Positions 36,701 through 48,044 of a stretch of DNA of 64,000 nt are shown here, piece after piece. The position numbers and the translations under genes are program-made. The stretch's first letter is position 1; every line of letters begins with the position of its first letter. The notes beneath the pieces are model-generated. The model worked only from the letters and a program-made list of their open reading frames with translations, had not been told where the DNA came from and searched no databases. The stretch is from Mytilus trossulus. Taxonomy: Eukaryota > Mollusca > Bivalvia > Mytilida > Mytilidae. The stretch spans positions 25,583,578-25,647,577 of the forward strand of contig NC_086378.1 of assembly GCF_036588685.1 (NCBI RefSeq), read 5' to 3'.

Positions 36701-38319
36701 CTTTACTACCGTTTACAAGTAATCTTGGCTATATATTGTCATTAACATTGAGAGCCAAAGCTACGAGTACGATAAACAAAACAACTCAGTTTTTAGATAC
36801 GGTCGAGAATTCGTTTTTCATTTTTTTGCAAACATATTTAAACGTAAATGGTTTGCTTCGTGGTTCATCTGCACTGCATGTAAATCTAAGGTGTTCAACA
36901 ACTCTGATAGAAGGAACTTTCATTGATATAACATTAGATCAAAAGATATTTATAAACGAGACTGTTGATAGATCTTTAATCGAAAAGCAGATAATTAATC
37001 TCACTCACAGCACTTTCTCTATACTATACAGTAATGTACTATTTGAATTCAGTATAAAACAATACCGGAAATTACATAATTTTCCAGGAAGAACAAAAAG
37101 ATTTAATTCCGCAGAAACTTGTGGTTACGAACGTTTTCGTACTATTACGAATGCGCACTGGTATACATATTCCGAGGTCAGTGGATTATTAGTTTGTGAG
37201 CAAGTAGAAATTGATGATAGTGAATTCCAAATTGACAAAGACAATAAAACATTGATACTTAATATCAGTGAATCGATGAAGCATTATGGAAATGAATACA
37301 TTTTGATGTCAGACAAAAAAGCTAGACTTTGTCTCAAGGATTATAAAGACATTTTTGCAAGTCAACCAGATTTCGAAAATCCAGAAATCACTCTTTTAGG
37401 TATACTAATGACCAGTTGTACACTTTTGTCCTTAATGTGCCTATTTTTAACTTTTATTGCCTACTGCTTATTTAGTACTCTAAGATCACTTCCAGGAAAT
37501 AATAACATGTGTTTAGTGTTTGCCATGTTTTTCGCTCACTTGTTGTTCCAGTTTGGGTTATACGCAACTCAATCAAACTCGATATGCATATTGATTGGTA
37601 TTTTTATGCACATGTTTTGGTTAGCAGAATTCGGTTGCTTAAGTGTTTGCTCGTTCCATATGTTCCGTGTTTTTAGAAGTAAGATATTACTATATTCCTC
37701 CGGACAGTCGGGATACAATAAAGTCTTATTTTCATATGTTTTATATTCCTACGGACTGCCAGTTTTAATAGTGTCAATCAATATGATAACGACTTTTTTG
37801 CATGATGGTTCTTTCGGATACGGAGGACGCATGTGTTTTTTAAATCGACCAACAGCCATTATCGTTACATTTATAATACCCATAACGCTAGTGTGTTTGA
37901 CAAATATATACTTCTTTATTGTGACGTCAGTAAAAATAGTCTCAACACCGAAAATGAAGAGAGAAGAACAGAACTCAACGTTAAACCGTGTACATTTTTC
38001 TTTTTACATCAAATTATTCACAATCACGGGCATAACATGGATTTTTCAAATAATAGATGCCCTGTTTCCAGCGTCCGCTATTTCTTCCGTTGTCTCAATG
38101 CTTAACGCTCTGCAAGGAGTTTTTATTTTTATTTCCTTCATTTGTAACAGAAGAGTCCTTCAGTTGTTCAGAAAAGCCAATCCACTATCGTTGTTGTCTT
38201 CGACATCTAATACGACACGAGGCAACAGAATCGACACAACGACAACATCGCTAATTGACGCATCGAAAACTGAAGTTGATGTGCATGTGAAAACTGAAGC
38301 TTTGATGTCTGCTAAATGA
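33729..38319 (+). CDS. Secretin/Methuselah-like 7TM receptor with duplicated somatomedin-B-like ectodomain (2 coding exons)
   Basis: Coding exons 33729-35930 and 36640-38319 join in phase 0 (AAG|GTAAAT ... TTTTTGCAG|CAC), predicting about 1293 residues. The ATG has A at -3 and G at +4, with in-frame stops upstream at 33684 and 33708, and begins a signal peptide (residues 1-22). Somatomedin-B-like Cys knots are at about 36-91 (CDLDCVTRGDCCPD) and 414-451 (CDCDDNCYFKSKPCC). Each is followed by modules with CNITGYW and YKNYFC-x2-C. After a 250-residue linker come seven helices at about 985-1012, 1024-1044, 1048-1077, 1098-1120, 1139-1165, 1189-1210 and 1215-1237. Cys1050 and Cys1133 fit the class B extracellular disulphide; GITWIF lies in TM6 and LNALQGVFIF in TM7. 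No GPS motif precedes TM1. A plasma-membrane receptor; ligand unknown. Assignment to the secretin-like class is firm, the exact subfamily is not. Confidence 0.88.
35931..36639 (+). other. Intron of the receptor gene with embedded ATTTCGTGG palindromic repeat
   Basis: The 709-base intron has donor GTAAAT and acceptor TTTTTTTTGCAG after a T-rich tract. Its 5' part (about 35957-36150) holds ATTTCGTGG several times in both orientations, with a near-perfect ATTTCGTGGATATA...CCACGAAAT hairpin. It ends with CTGCTTTTACAGTAA, the form of a mussel MITE. The MITE's TTTTACAG could mimic an acceptor. Confidence 0.85.
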
Positions 38320-38656
38320 AAACAGAAGATTGTTTCAAATCAAGTCCATGGATAAAACAGAAGTTCGTGTATATGTGAAGGTTTTTTTTTTTAAAGGAGA
38401 GATATTTGTAAGATTCGAAATTGCGTTAATCTGAATGTCAAACGACAAAATGAACTTAATCAATTATTAATTCAATTCTTATATGCATTGAAAGACAACT
38501 TGTGTATGTATCTGACAAGGACTGCTTAATCATTATGAAATTTGACACTTTCAATGAGTTCTCTTATATATATATAAATATGTATATTTTTGTTTTGGTC
38601 AATGTATTGAACGCAAATATTCTATGTATATATATATATAATTATGTATAGGTACT

Positions 38657-38751
38657 AATAAATTCATTGCTTTTAACTATATAACAAATATTAATGCATG
38701 TATGAGTGTATTTTTAACAGACTAATTATAAAAATGTCCGGTTTTAATAAA
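38657..38751 (+). terminator. Candidate polyadenylation signals
   Basis: AATAAA occurs at 38657-38662 and again at 38746-38751, 338 and 427 bases after the stop codon, downstream of a (TA)n stretch at 38565-38640. Either could end the receptor transcript. Confidence 0.45.
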
Positions 38752-40239
38752 TGTGTGTTGCAATTGAGAATTTTAGGTCAATGTGCCGGAGAAAACAATC
38801 AGACACCAGTAAATAGCAACTCTTGTTCTTACAATCAGTCTTTGTCGTCATGAACGAAGTTAATTCCTAAATTAAAAGACCTATGTGACGAATTCTTAGG
38901 TATTATCAAATATCATGACATATATTTCAAAATAGACGAAACATACAAAAGTGCACATATTGAAATAGATTATTCTCCCGCATATGATAATTTTAGTCGT
39001 ATGACAATACGATACACAGAAAATCAAAAAAACATGAAAGGCTACGTAATAATATGCTTTCTGAAAATGTGACGATATTTGCGAGTGTAATAAAGTACAA
39101 AGTGGCAAAATATAATGGAGTGGTTTTTTGAAAACAACACAGTATAAATTCATCATAGATACAAGGATTGAAATTGGACACGGCTTATGAGTTTTTCATT
39201 AACAAAATTCAGCAGAGACGATGAAAACAAAACAACAAAAAAATGCCAGGTAAAATAGTAAACATGGTATAAGAATAATAAAAGACTGTTAATTTTTCGC
39301 AATTGTTTTGTAACCATTGAAGGGTTTTAAAAACATCTACCTTCAAGGATAAGAAAAAAAACATTCTATAATGCTACTGTTCATCGTTCTCATACAAATA
39401 TGGTTCTGCAGATTCTTTTATGAATGTGCACATTGACAACTTAGAGAGATTAGGACGTGCTTTCCAGCTGACATAGTCTCGAAAATTGTTAAAATGCTTT
39501 TTTAAAGAACTACGAATTCGCAGTAAAACTGGGAATCCCAAGTATACCTTTACATCATTCACGCAATATATATTTATAAATATATTCATATACTGGACAC
39601 TTGAAAGAAATCTTTTTAAGAACGATGTAGATGATACTCTTAACATGATCCTAAATCATAACAATACTTTTAATTGCAGTAAAAGATAGCCTGCAAAACA
39701 AAGAGTCGTTGAAGTTGCAACCAGTGAAATCTTATAAATTCTATAAATGAAACAATGTAAATACAAAATCAACTATTTAAGAGGAGTTAAACTATTTCAG
39801 AAAAGAAACTTTAACCTTTGCACAAAACGCCGCCAGCTAGTTAATTAAAACTGGTTGTGTGTACTGATAAATGTACGTTTATTGAATTGCATTCATTTCC
39901 ATGGAAGCTTGCAGTTCAAATACTAGTATCCATGTGGAATTAAGGATCCTAGTGATTCATTAGTATTCGTTTGTTTCCATTTTACGAGGATTCCGTGGGT
40001 ACAGAATCTGAATTTTCAAAAAATGAAACATTTTCTTTAGTCTTTTGTTTGTGCACACTTTTGCAAAACCACGATTTCCAAAATCACTAATCTATTCACG
40101 AACAACAATGCACAGTACTTCATAAACAAGAAGTTTTGTTTTATATCTTGATGTTTTCACTGTTGGACGACTTCAGGCAAGAACTGATGACATATGTGAC
40201 GATTATACTTTTCCATTTGTCAAGATCCCATTTAAGAAA
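38752..40239. other. Intergenic sequence between receptor gene and LTR element
   Basis: Short open frames on both strands (e.g. 39374-39646 minus, 39486-39689 plus) overlap each other and match nothing I know. No gene is supported. Confidence 0.4.
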
Positions 40240-40386
40240 TGTATCGTTATTCCTACGATATGAGGGCAATAAGAAGTACAAACAATAGTTTAGGCATTCC
40301 AAACAGTTACATCATGTACGTGTACAACGTCATCAGTATCAGTGATAATCTATGGGGCGCACTATAAACATATACATATCGTTACA
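40240..40386 (-). repeat. 3' LTR of the gypsy element
   Basis: 147 bases, TGTATCGTTATTCC...ATATCGTTACA on the + strand. Compared with the other LTR it lacks an 11-base block and has one visible substitution (GTGATAATC versus GTGCTAATC). Confidence 0.93.
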
Positions 40387-40397
40387 TCCCCTTTCTT
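40387..40397 (-). promoter_or_regulatory. Polypurine tract
   Basis: On the minus strand AAGAAAGGGGA directly abuts the 3' LTR, the usual site for plus-strand priming. Confidence 0.85.
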
Positions 40398-40615
40398 AAG
40401 AAAAAATCTTTAAAGTTCTTGTTCTCAAAATTTCTTTAAACTGATCTTAACTCGCGATTGTGCCATTTAAAGTATTAACTTTTACTACAGAACATATTTA
40501 CAGTCCATCACTAGAAACCCTACTTTTATAAGTCCATTATAAATTCACAATATCAAAACCCTAATCTAATCCAATATTTCAAAAAATCAAACAGGCACAT
40601 ATTTACAAAGTCCAT

Positions 40616-40819
40616 TCAACGCACTACTGTACATACATAGTTCTGAAGATGTTTCGGTCTTCTACGAATACGTTCTGAGGTTCTGATAGTTGGTTTTGGT
40701 TCTTGTTGTTCAATCACTTTGTCGTCTACTTGATTTTCGATGGCGATCGGTTGTGCGTGATTGTCAGTACGATCTGCGGATGTTTGAGTTGGTAGATCTA
40801 ATTCTGACTGTTCAATCAT
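40616..40819 (-). pseudogene. C-terminal end of Pol (shifted frame)
   Basis: A 67-codon frame overlaps the end of the main pol frame by eight bases. It ends in a basic RTSERIRRRPKH-type tail, as seen at the C-terminus of many gypsy Pol proteins. A one-base shift around 40812-40830 therefore probably separates it from the integrase frame. A natural end of Pol at 40812 is the alternative. Confidence 0.55.
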
Positions 40820-43028
40820 CGGGCTCTTTAGTTAATATTAAATGTCTACGATTTCTCCGATAAGTGCTGCCATCTTCGGTGGTCACAGTGTACGATCTAA
40901 TATTACATTTCTCATCAACCTTTGCTTTTGTCCATTCTTTTCCATTTTTGAACGGTTTTATTCGGACTATATCACCTTTCGCTAGTTCGGTCTTATCTTT
41001 AGCACTACGATTGTAATAGCTACGTTGTTTCTCCTTTTGAACCCTCTTGTGTCCTACAACATCTGTTTGAATGTCTGGCTTCAATAATCTTGACGCCGAC
41101 GGTAATAACGTTCTTCCTCTTCTTCCAAACATGCGTTGTGACGGAGAACTTTCCAAGCCTTCAGATGGTGTATTTCTCCAATCTAACAATGCTAAATACG
41201 GGTCTTTCGCATCCTTATGAGATTTCACCATTAACCTTTTCGCTGTTTTGATAGCGTTTTCAACTTTTCCGTTTGATTGTGGGAATCTCGGTGAACTTGT
41301 TGTATGTGTAAATTCATACTGATTTGAGAAATGTCTAAACTCATGACTGTTGAACGGCGGTCCATTGTCTGAAAATACACAATCAGGTAATCCATATCTC
41401 GCAAAATGTTTCTCCAAGATTCCAATTACTTCTTTTCCTTTCTTGTTATTTAATCTGTCGATTTCAAAGTAATCGGAATAATAATCAATAGTCATTAAAT
41501 AGTCTTGTTGATTAAACTCACAGAGATCGCAAGCAATTTTCTCCCATGGTCTTGTACAGAGTTCATGACTATGCAAACTTTCTTTCTGTTGTTCCATGTT
41601 GAATGCATTGCAAGTTTCACATGTTTTAATGTAACTTTCAATGTCCGAGTTCATATTCGGCCAATATAAACATTCTCTTGCTCGTCGTAAGAAACCTTGT
41701 ATTCCTATGTGACTAGAATGTGCTTTTTCTGTCAGATCTGCTCTTGCACTATTCGGCACTACAACCCTATCACTTTTGAAAATCAATCCATTCTGAATTG
41801 TAAGTTCTTCTCGAAACGGAAAATACTTATGTATCTTTATATCTACGGCATCCTTGTTAATCGGCCATCCTTTCTTTATAACTTTCGAAAGAATTTGAAG
41901 TTCTTCATCTTCTGCGGTAGCTGATTGTAGTGTTTTACACCTTTCGGCGGTGATCGGTAAGAATTGAATCGCATTCACAGTTTCAACTTCCTTCTCGGTT
42001 TCCGATCTTTTATCTTGTCCACTTAGTTCTTTGTTAATGTATGCTCTACTCAATGTATCTGCCATGTACATTTCAATACCTGGTTTGAAAACAACAACAT
42101 ATTCAAACTTTTGTAAGCGTAACAACATTCTTTGTAGTCGTTTCGGAGCGGTAAGCAAAAATTTCTTACATATAATCTCCAGCGGTTTGTGATCCGATTC
42201 GACGACGATTTTTCTTCCATATGTGTATGTTTCAAATTTTTCCATTCCAAAAACTACTGCTAGTAATTCTTTTTCAATTTGAGCATAGTTTTCTTCGGTT
42301 GGTGTTAATGCTCTCGACGCATAGCATACTGGTTGTCCCTCCTGCAACAAGCAAGCACCCAGTCCTGATTTCGATGCATCACACTGCAAAATGACTTCTT
42401 TCTTTTCATCAAAGTATCGAAGTACCGGTGTATTTGACAATACAGTTCTTATCTGGTCAAATAATAGTCCGTGTACGTGAGGATCCCATTTGAAATCATT
42501 TTCGGACTTAAGCAATTGTCTAAGTGGAGCGGTGATATCGGATAGACATGGTGCAAACTTCTGTACATAATTCACCATGCCCAAAAGTCTCTGAACTGCT
42601 TGTCGGTCCTCAGGTATTGGCATTTCCGTAATAGCTTTCACTTTTTGGGAGTCTATTTTCAGTCCTTCAGCGGTAATTCTATGACCAAGATAGCTTACTT
42701 TCTGTAATCTTAGTTTCAGTTTGTCTTTATTTAGTTTCAACACTTTCTGTCTACAACGATCCATTAACCCTATCAGGTTCTTATCGTGATCTTCTTGTGC
42801 GTCCTTGTCGTTAGTTCCGCAACCATATATCAAGATATCATCATGAATAACTTTCACGCCTTTTAATCCCTCGAGCGCTTCATCCATTCTACGCTGGAAT
42901 TCCTCGGGCGCTGGCGATATACCGAACGGCATTCTCTTCCATCGGTATCGTCCCCACGGAGTTCCGAAAGTTGTCAAGTAACTAGTCTCTTCCTCTAACT
43001 GCACATGCCAAAATCCGTTTTTTTGCAT
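40812..43028 (-). pseudogene. Pol: RT palm, RNase H, integrase
   Basis: A frame of 738 codons. It opens in the RT palm (NGFWHVQL, then FGISPAPEEFQRRM), with the catalytic box IHDDILIYG at about residue 60. RNase H follows (LQCDASKSGLGA, then EKELLAVVFG and ESDHKPL). The integrase zinc finger is H-x3-H (HSSHIG), then CETCNAF. The DDE core has MTIDYYSDYFEI, FSDNGPPFNS and a Glu in QSNGKVENAIK. After it lies a basic C-terminal region. The catalytic residues of these three domains are intact. The N-terminal third of RT lies in another frame because of the T7 run at 43018-43024. Confidence 0.9.
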
Positions 43029-44747
43029 CTGCTACTGAGAACCATCTTGCTTTTTCTAAATCTGGTAACAAGTCGTCGATCGTCGGAGTCGGGTAATGAT
43101 TCCTTTTCAACGCTTCATTCAGTGGTTTCGGGTCTATACAAAGTCTTATTTTCCCGGACGATTTCGTGACAACCACCATCGACGATATCCAATCGGTCGG
43201 AACATCAACTTGTGAAATAATATCTTTTTCAATCAAAGTATCGAGTTCATTTTTTATTTTGTCTCTAAGTGCAACTGGCACTTTCCGTGTAGCGAGCTTG
43301 ACTGGCTTAACGGTTTCATCAATGTCTAACTTCAGTTTTCCGGGTAGCTTTTCTTCTCCCTTAAACACATCTGGATATTGCTTTTCAAGCATCTGTTTTG
43401 ATACAACACTTACAGTGCTATCAGTTCTTTGATTTTCAGTTTTATCATCTACTTTCGAAATATTGTCATTGTGAATATTAACTTTGTTCACAGTAATTAA
43501 TTTCATCCTCTGAATTGCTTCAGATCCTAGAATCGGCTGTACATTTCCAGTTACAACTACGAATTCTAAATTGTACCATTTCTTATTCTTCGGATTGACT
43601 ATTGTGATTTTCCTCTTTCCAGCAGGTTTAGTTTCGGTCTTGTTGAACATAACAAGTGTCTGATTTGACGGTTTTAATTGCACAAGTTCTTTATCATTGA
43701 ATATCTTCTTGTAGTCTTTTGTCGGAAAAACATTGACGGTCGATCCACAGTGGAGTTGGAACTTAACTTGCTTGTTTTGAACATTCATAATTGCATTTAT
43801 TCTTTTTAGTCCAACGGTATTTACGTCTTCAACAATGAACATATATTCTTCATCAGACATATTTTCATCATCGGATTGTTCGATGTTGTGTACGGTTCTT
43901 CTGTTCTTTTGTTTAAAATTCGGCTTATTTGCACTCGAAGTAGTTTTTCCGGATTCACATTTGATTTTGAAATGATTTGACTTGCCACATTTTCCACATG
44001 TTTTGCCCAATGCTGGACATGCTTCTCTTTTCTGCACGTGTTGTCTACCACAATATTTGCAATCATCGAACTTCTTATTGTTTTGCGGTCTCGGAGTGAA
44101 GTTTTTTCTCGGTTTCTGATCCCGTCTCCTTACATACTGGACCTCTTCTTGTGAAATGTCCTTCATTTGGATGCTTGTTTTCTCATTTGCTCGGCAAACG
44201 TCTACACACCGATTTAAAGTCAGTTTCGCATCTTGTAACAACTTCTTTCTTGTTGAATTTTCACGTAGGCCAATTACTATTCTGTCTCGAATTAAGCTTT
44301 CCTCTATTGTGCCATAATTACATGTTTTGACTAATGTGCGTAATGCAGCAACATATGTATCAATGTTTTCACCTTGCTCTTGGTCTCGTTTGTTGAAACA
44401 ATATCTCTCATAAGTTTCGTTTGTTTTACCAATGCAAAAGTTCTCAAATTTCTCAATAACGGCATCTATATCATTAGTTTCAACTTCGTTAGCAAACACG
44501 AATTCGTCAAAAATTTCTAGCGCATCTGCGCCAATGCACGTTAAGAACGTAGCAGTTCTTGTTTTGCCCTCTTGCTTCTCTAATCCTGTTGCAATTTCAT
44601 AGTTAGTCCACGTTCGTTTAAAACGTTTTCAATTTGTAGCAATGTTTCCTCGAAAATCCAATTTCTGTGGAAACGGCAGATTAGTGTTAATTACCGTTCC
44701 GTAGAAATTATTGCCTCAGCGACCACTTCAGCTTCATTATCAGCCAT
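42982..44747 (-). pseudogene. Gag, protease and N-terminal RT, disrupted
   Basis: The likely gag ATG is at 44745-44747. Its frame stops early at 44691-44693; gag-like sequence then continues in a shifted frame with an in-frame TGA at 44629-44631 at a place where Trp is expected. From 44499 a frame of 505 codons is open. It has gag, two Cys-His knuckles (CKYCGRQH and CGKCGKSNHFKIKC), the protease and the start of RT (SSGKIRLCID). The protease active-site motif reads HCGSTVN, with His where the catalytic Asp belongs; ILGSEAI is the C-terminal protease motif. A seven-base homopolymer at 43018-43024 then shifts the frame inside RT. Not able to make a full Gag-Pol. Confidence 0.88.
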
Positions 44748-44973
44748 TTTGATAATATAATTTATATGAACAGTTTTCTTCAATAATTGAGAATGTTTTT
44801 CGAATATAAATTGTTAACAAGTCATAAATAACTCACGGTACATAGCGAAGTGTATGTCCTTGAACAAAACGTGTAATCCAAACAATGCCGGGATGCTGGC
44901 GTCTCGCTTCAAATGTTATTTATAAACTTTTCGGTGCACATAATTCACTAATATGATTTATATTGTTCGTTTG

Positions 44974-44991
44974 CAACCACATCTGACACCA
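44974..44991 (-). promoter_or_regulatory. Primer binding site, tRNA-Leu type
   Basis: On the minus strand TGGTGTCAGATGTGGTTG starts immediately after the 5' LTR. It is complementary, with one mismatch in the first 15, to the 3' end of animal tRNA-Leu as I remember it. Confidence 0.8.
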
Positions 44992-45149
44992 TGTATCGTT
45001 ATTCCTACGATATGAGGGCAATAAGAAGTACAAACAATAGTTTAGGCACACAAGTATAATTCCAAACAGTTACATCATGTACGTGTACAACGTCATCAGT
45101 ATCAGTGCTAATCTATGGGGCGCACTATAAACATATACATATCGTTACA
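44992..45149 (-). repeat. 5' LTR of the gypsy element
   Basis: 158 bases with the same ends as the other LTR. The extra 11 bases lie between TTTAGGC and TTCCAAAC. Confidence 0.93.
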
Positions 45150-45479
45150 ACTTACAAGAAACATACCCTTTGACCCAACGAATGACATTTACATATCTCA
45201 ACTGACATGCTACAATCGTGCATGTTCATATTACACGACATGTATTATCGAGGTGAACTCCATTCACAAAAACATGGCTCAATTGATTGATTATGGAAAT
45301 TAACTGAAATCGTCACCTGCATACGGTGTATATATCTCCTAATTGATACGATGTTCCCGTGCTTGCATTTCCTATCATGATTTTCTTGATATAGGGTTGT
45401 TGCTCACAAGGAAGCTATTAAATCAAGAGTTCCAAATTATTATGTTGAAATCATCTCTTCGTAAATTTTAGGACGCTAT
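45150..45479. other. Intergenic sequence
   Basis: Nothing recognised. Confidence 0.4.
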
Positions 45480-45880
45480 AACGAGTTCATTGACTGTTAT
45501 GGAATAAACGTTTCACACATTATATAGTATGTTCCTTACGTCGTAACTACAATCCCGTTTCCTTTCATAAATGTGACATGACGGGTGCCACATGTGGTGC
45601 AGGATATACTTACCCTTCCGAAGCATCTGAGATCACCCCTAGTTTTTGGTGGGGTTCGTGTTGATTATTCTTTAGTTTGCTATGTTGTGTCATGTTTACT
45701 ATTGTTGTCTGTTTTTCCTTTTAATTTTTAGCAATGGCGTTTATTTTCAATTTATGTCGGAGTATGACTGTCCCTCCGGCATCTTTTGTCCCTCTTCTTT
45801 AATAAGCTTTTTTTACCAATATCAAGAATTGATAGGTCGATACGATATGTTTAATGTCACAGCTAACTATCAACATGTTT
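45480..45880 (-). repeat. Dispersed mussel repeat C, best preserved copy
   Basis: Runs from ACTGTTATGGAATAAACGTT through TTACGTCGTAACTACAATCC, GACGGGTGCCACATGTGG, CATCTGAGATCACCCCTAG and GGTGGGGTTCGTGTTGAT to CCCTCCGGCATCTTTTG. It gives the reference layout for the degenerate copies elsewhere in the window. Confidence 0.7.
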
Positions 45881-46789
45881 TCGCGGTTTAAATCTTCTGA
45901 TAACGGTTCATCTGTTTCAACTGTAGATTCAACTGTTAATTGTTACATTTTGACTGAGCGTACATTCGTATGGCTAGAGATGTCTGCATAGCTGGATACG
46001 CTTATCGTGTTATTGCATTGTGCTAGGTTTCGATCCATTTGAAGTTCCTGTGATTTTTACAGTTTCTGTTTAGTACCTTGACTTTTCTAATATTTATTGA
46101 TGAACGAGATATACATATCGATGAATTACTGTAGCCAGAAATATGCACCGCAAAAGTGTCACAAAAGAGATACTAAAAAGTAACATCACTAAACGTGATA
46201 TAAAAACTTATATGTAAAAAAACAAACTTACAACTCCACTCGTGATTAAACATTCATGTGAGAACCAGTATTTTTTTTTTGAACTGCTCATAAAGATATA
46301 TTTTGATAAAATTTTCACAACAAAAGACGTTTGTTTTTTTTTTTTTTTTTTTATTAAAAAAGGATTTGTTGATCGGATTATGCATGGAGATAACCGATAC
46401 CTTTCTAATGCATCATATATCGTTCTGTTTGGTGAGACTGATATTGCCGCAGGTGGTTTTTTTTTTTTTATAATTTTGACTATTTGCCAAAACATTTCAG
46501 TATAGTGAAACAATGATCAAAACTAAAATTGCTAGTGTCCATATCATTTAGTTGAATTAAAATAACTTGGGACCTTAAGAGGACTCTTAACGCACCTTTT
46601 TCTTAACTACTGTACCTTGAATTGTACAAAATAACAACAAAATTGATCTTAGTGAGAAATGATTGACAGTATATAGGATTAGACACCTTCTGCAGTCTCG
46701 TTCATGTTTATCGACAATCACAAACGTCTGTAGACACTTTGCGACATAATATAATTTTTGTTATTCTTTTTTTATGTGTTTTGTCATTT
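45881..46789. other. Intergenic with T tracts
   Basis: Long T tracts at about 46331-46352 and 46457-46469. Frames overlapping them on both strands look like chance. No gene is supported. Confidence 0.4.
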
Positions 46790-46960
46790 GATATTGTCAT
46801 GTGATTAGGGACTTTCCGATTTGATTTTCCTCTGAGTTCAGTATTTTTGTGATTTTACTTCTTTTATACGTTGTTATCCACGTTTGTATCTATCTTGTCG
46901 TTTAGACCGTTGTTTGAACCATGAATGTCTCTCTTATTTTACTTTACTACCGGGTTATTG
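46790..46960 (-). repeat. Fragment of dispersed repeat C
   Basis: GGGACTTTCCGATTTGATTTTCCTC and GAGTTCAGTATTTTTGTG are shared with 48325-48385 and resemble the outer part of repeat C. Confidence 0.45.
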
Positions 46961-47149
46961 AATTGTTGACGTATATACATGTAGCCACAACATTTCCGTT
47001 ACAAATGGCTAAATATATGGAATATTTTCAACTAATATTTAAAATGCTAATTGTACAAATCAGCTCTATATAGAAAGACAATTATACATTTAATAAAATC
47101 ACTAATACATCAAAAATTCAACGTATATAAATGGTGTTAAAAAAAGTAT

Positions 47150-47710
47150 GATCGTCAGGAAAATCCTTTTGTTCTACCTTTCCGACGTAAGCTTAATACA
47201 TATGTACTTCCTATGTGACAATTTCTAACAGTTATAAAAGGAAGTCTGTATATCTGACTTTCCAATCAATGACGGAAATGAAATCGCCTTTAATAAATGT
47301 TTTGTTGAATTGTTAAAAGCATTGGTGATGAGGGGACTTATTATTAAAACAACTGCACGATACTAAACGAGATTAAAAGCATTATTTTTTTAACATAAAA
47401 AAATGATAAATAATTGCAGAGCAGTTCCCAATCAATTTAATGTTTTTTCCCCGATTCTTTGGTGTGGTTCGTGTTTCGAAGTTTATGTATACCCGTAGAA
47501 ATCTATTTCAAGAGGGATAGCATATAAGTGTTACAGATGTTGTTTACCGAGCTCGTCAATTTAGAAACGACCCGGGTAAACTAATCGATCCTTAAAATAA
47601 ACGTATTTGAAAAGGTTACCTACTCAACATTGTAATTATATCTTTGAATGTTTATTTCATTGGTATAATATTGATTTGTTTATCAGTTAATTAAAATCAA
47701 TCTAAATATA
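47150..47710. repeat. 0.9-kb direct duplication, copy 1
   Basis: Blocks shared in order with 48045-48582: CTACCTTTCCGACGTAA, GAAATGAAATCGCCTT, CAACTGCACGATACTAAACG, AGCTCGTCAATTTAGAAACG, AATCGATCCTTAAAATAAAC, AAAATCAATCTAAATATA. Non-coding; unrelated sequence with repeat fragments is inserted between blocks. Confidence 0.8.
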
Positions 47711-48044
47711 AACATATCAAATTCATGAATTTTCAATTTTTCGATACCTGTATTATGGCATTGCACAAGGTCGTGCTTTTCTCTGACTGATAATGACGTG
47801 TTAAAACAAAATCCATCTAATGTTAGATATGTTTTAATTATTATTTAAGTCTTAGATGCATGATGTTTTAATAGTTGTTATAACTTTTGAACTAGCTTTC
47901 AATAAATGTGACCAATCATAGATCAGTTCTAATTAGTACCTTATGTTGTGGGAATGTATAAATTAACTGTCAAGTCCTCTAGATTGTTTAGATGTACTCC
48001 TATTTGTATTCATATGATTTAAAGAACTAGTTTACTCATCGGAA

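Larger units (their letters stand above)
40240..45149 (-). mobile_element. Ty3/gypsy LTR retrotransposon (Steamer/Mag-like), defective
   Basis: A 4.9-kb element on the minus strand: 5' LTR (44992-45149), tRNA-Leu-type primer site, gag-protease-RT-RNase H-integrase order, polypurine tract, 3' LTR (40240-40386). LTRs begin TG and end CA. Size, short LTRs, leucine primer site and domain order resemble Steamer of soft-shell clam and its bivalve relatives (from memory). No clean 5-base target duplication: AAGAAA touches the left end and recurs six bases beyond the right end. The coding region carries at least two frameshifts and one nonsense codon. Confidence 0.9.

Noticed and set aside
38896-39689. 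Small frames downstream of the receptor gene
   Set aside because: They overlap on opposite strands and show no recognisable content.
46208-46513. Lys/Phe-rich frames on both strands
   Set aside because: Created by T tracts read as poly-Phe or poly-Lys.
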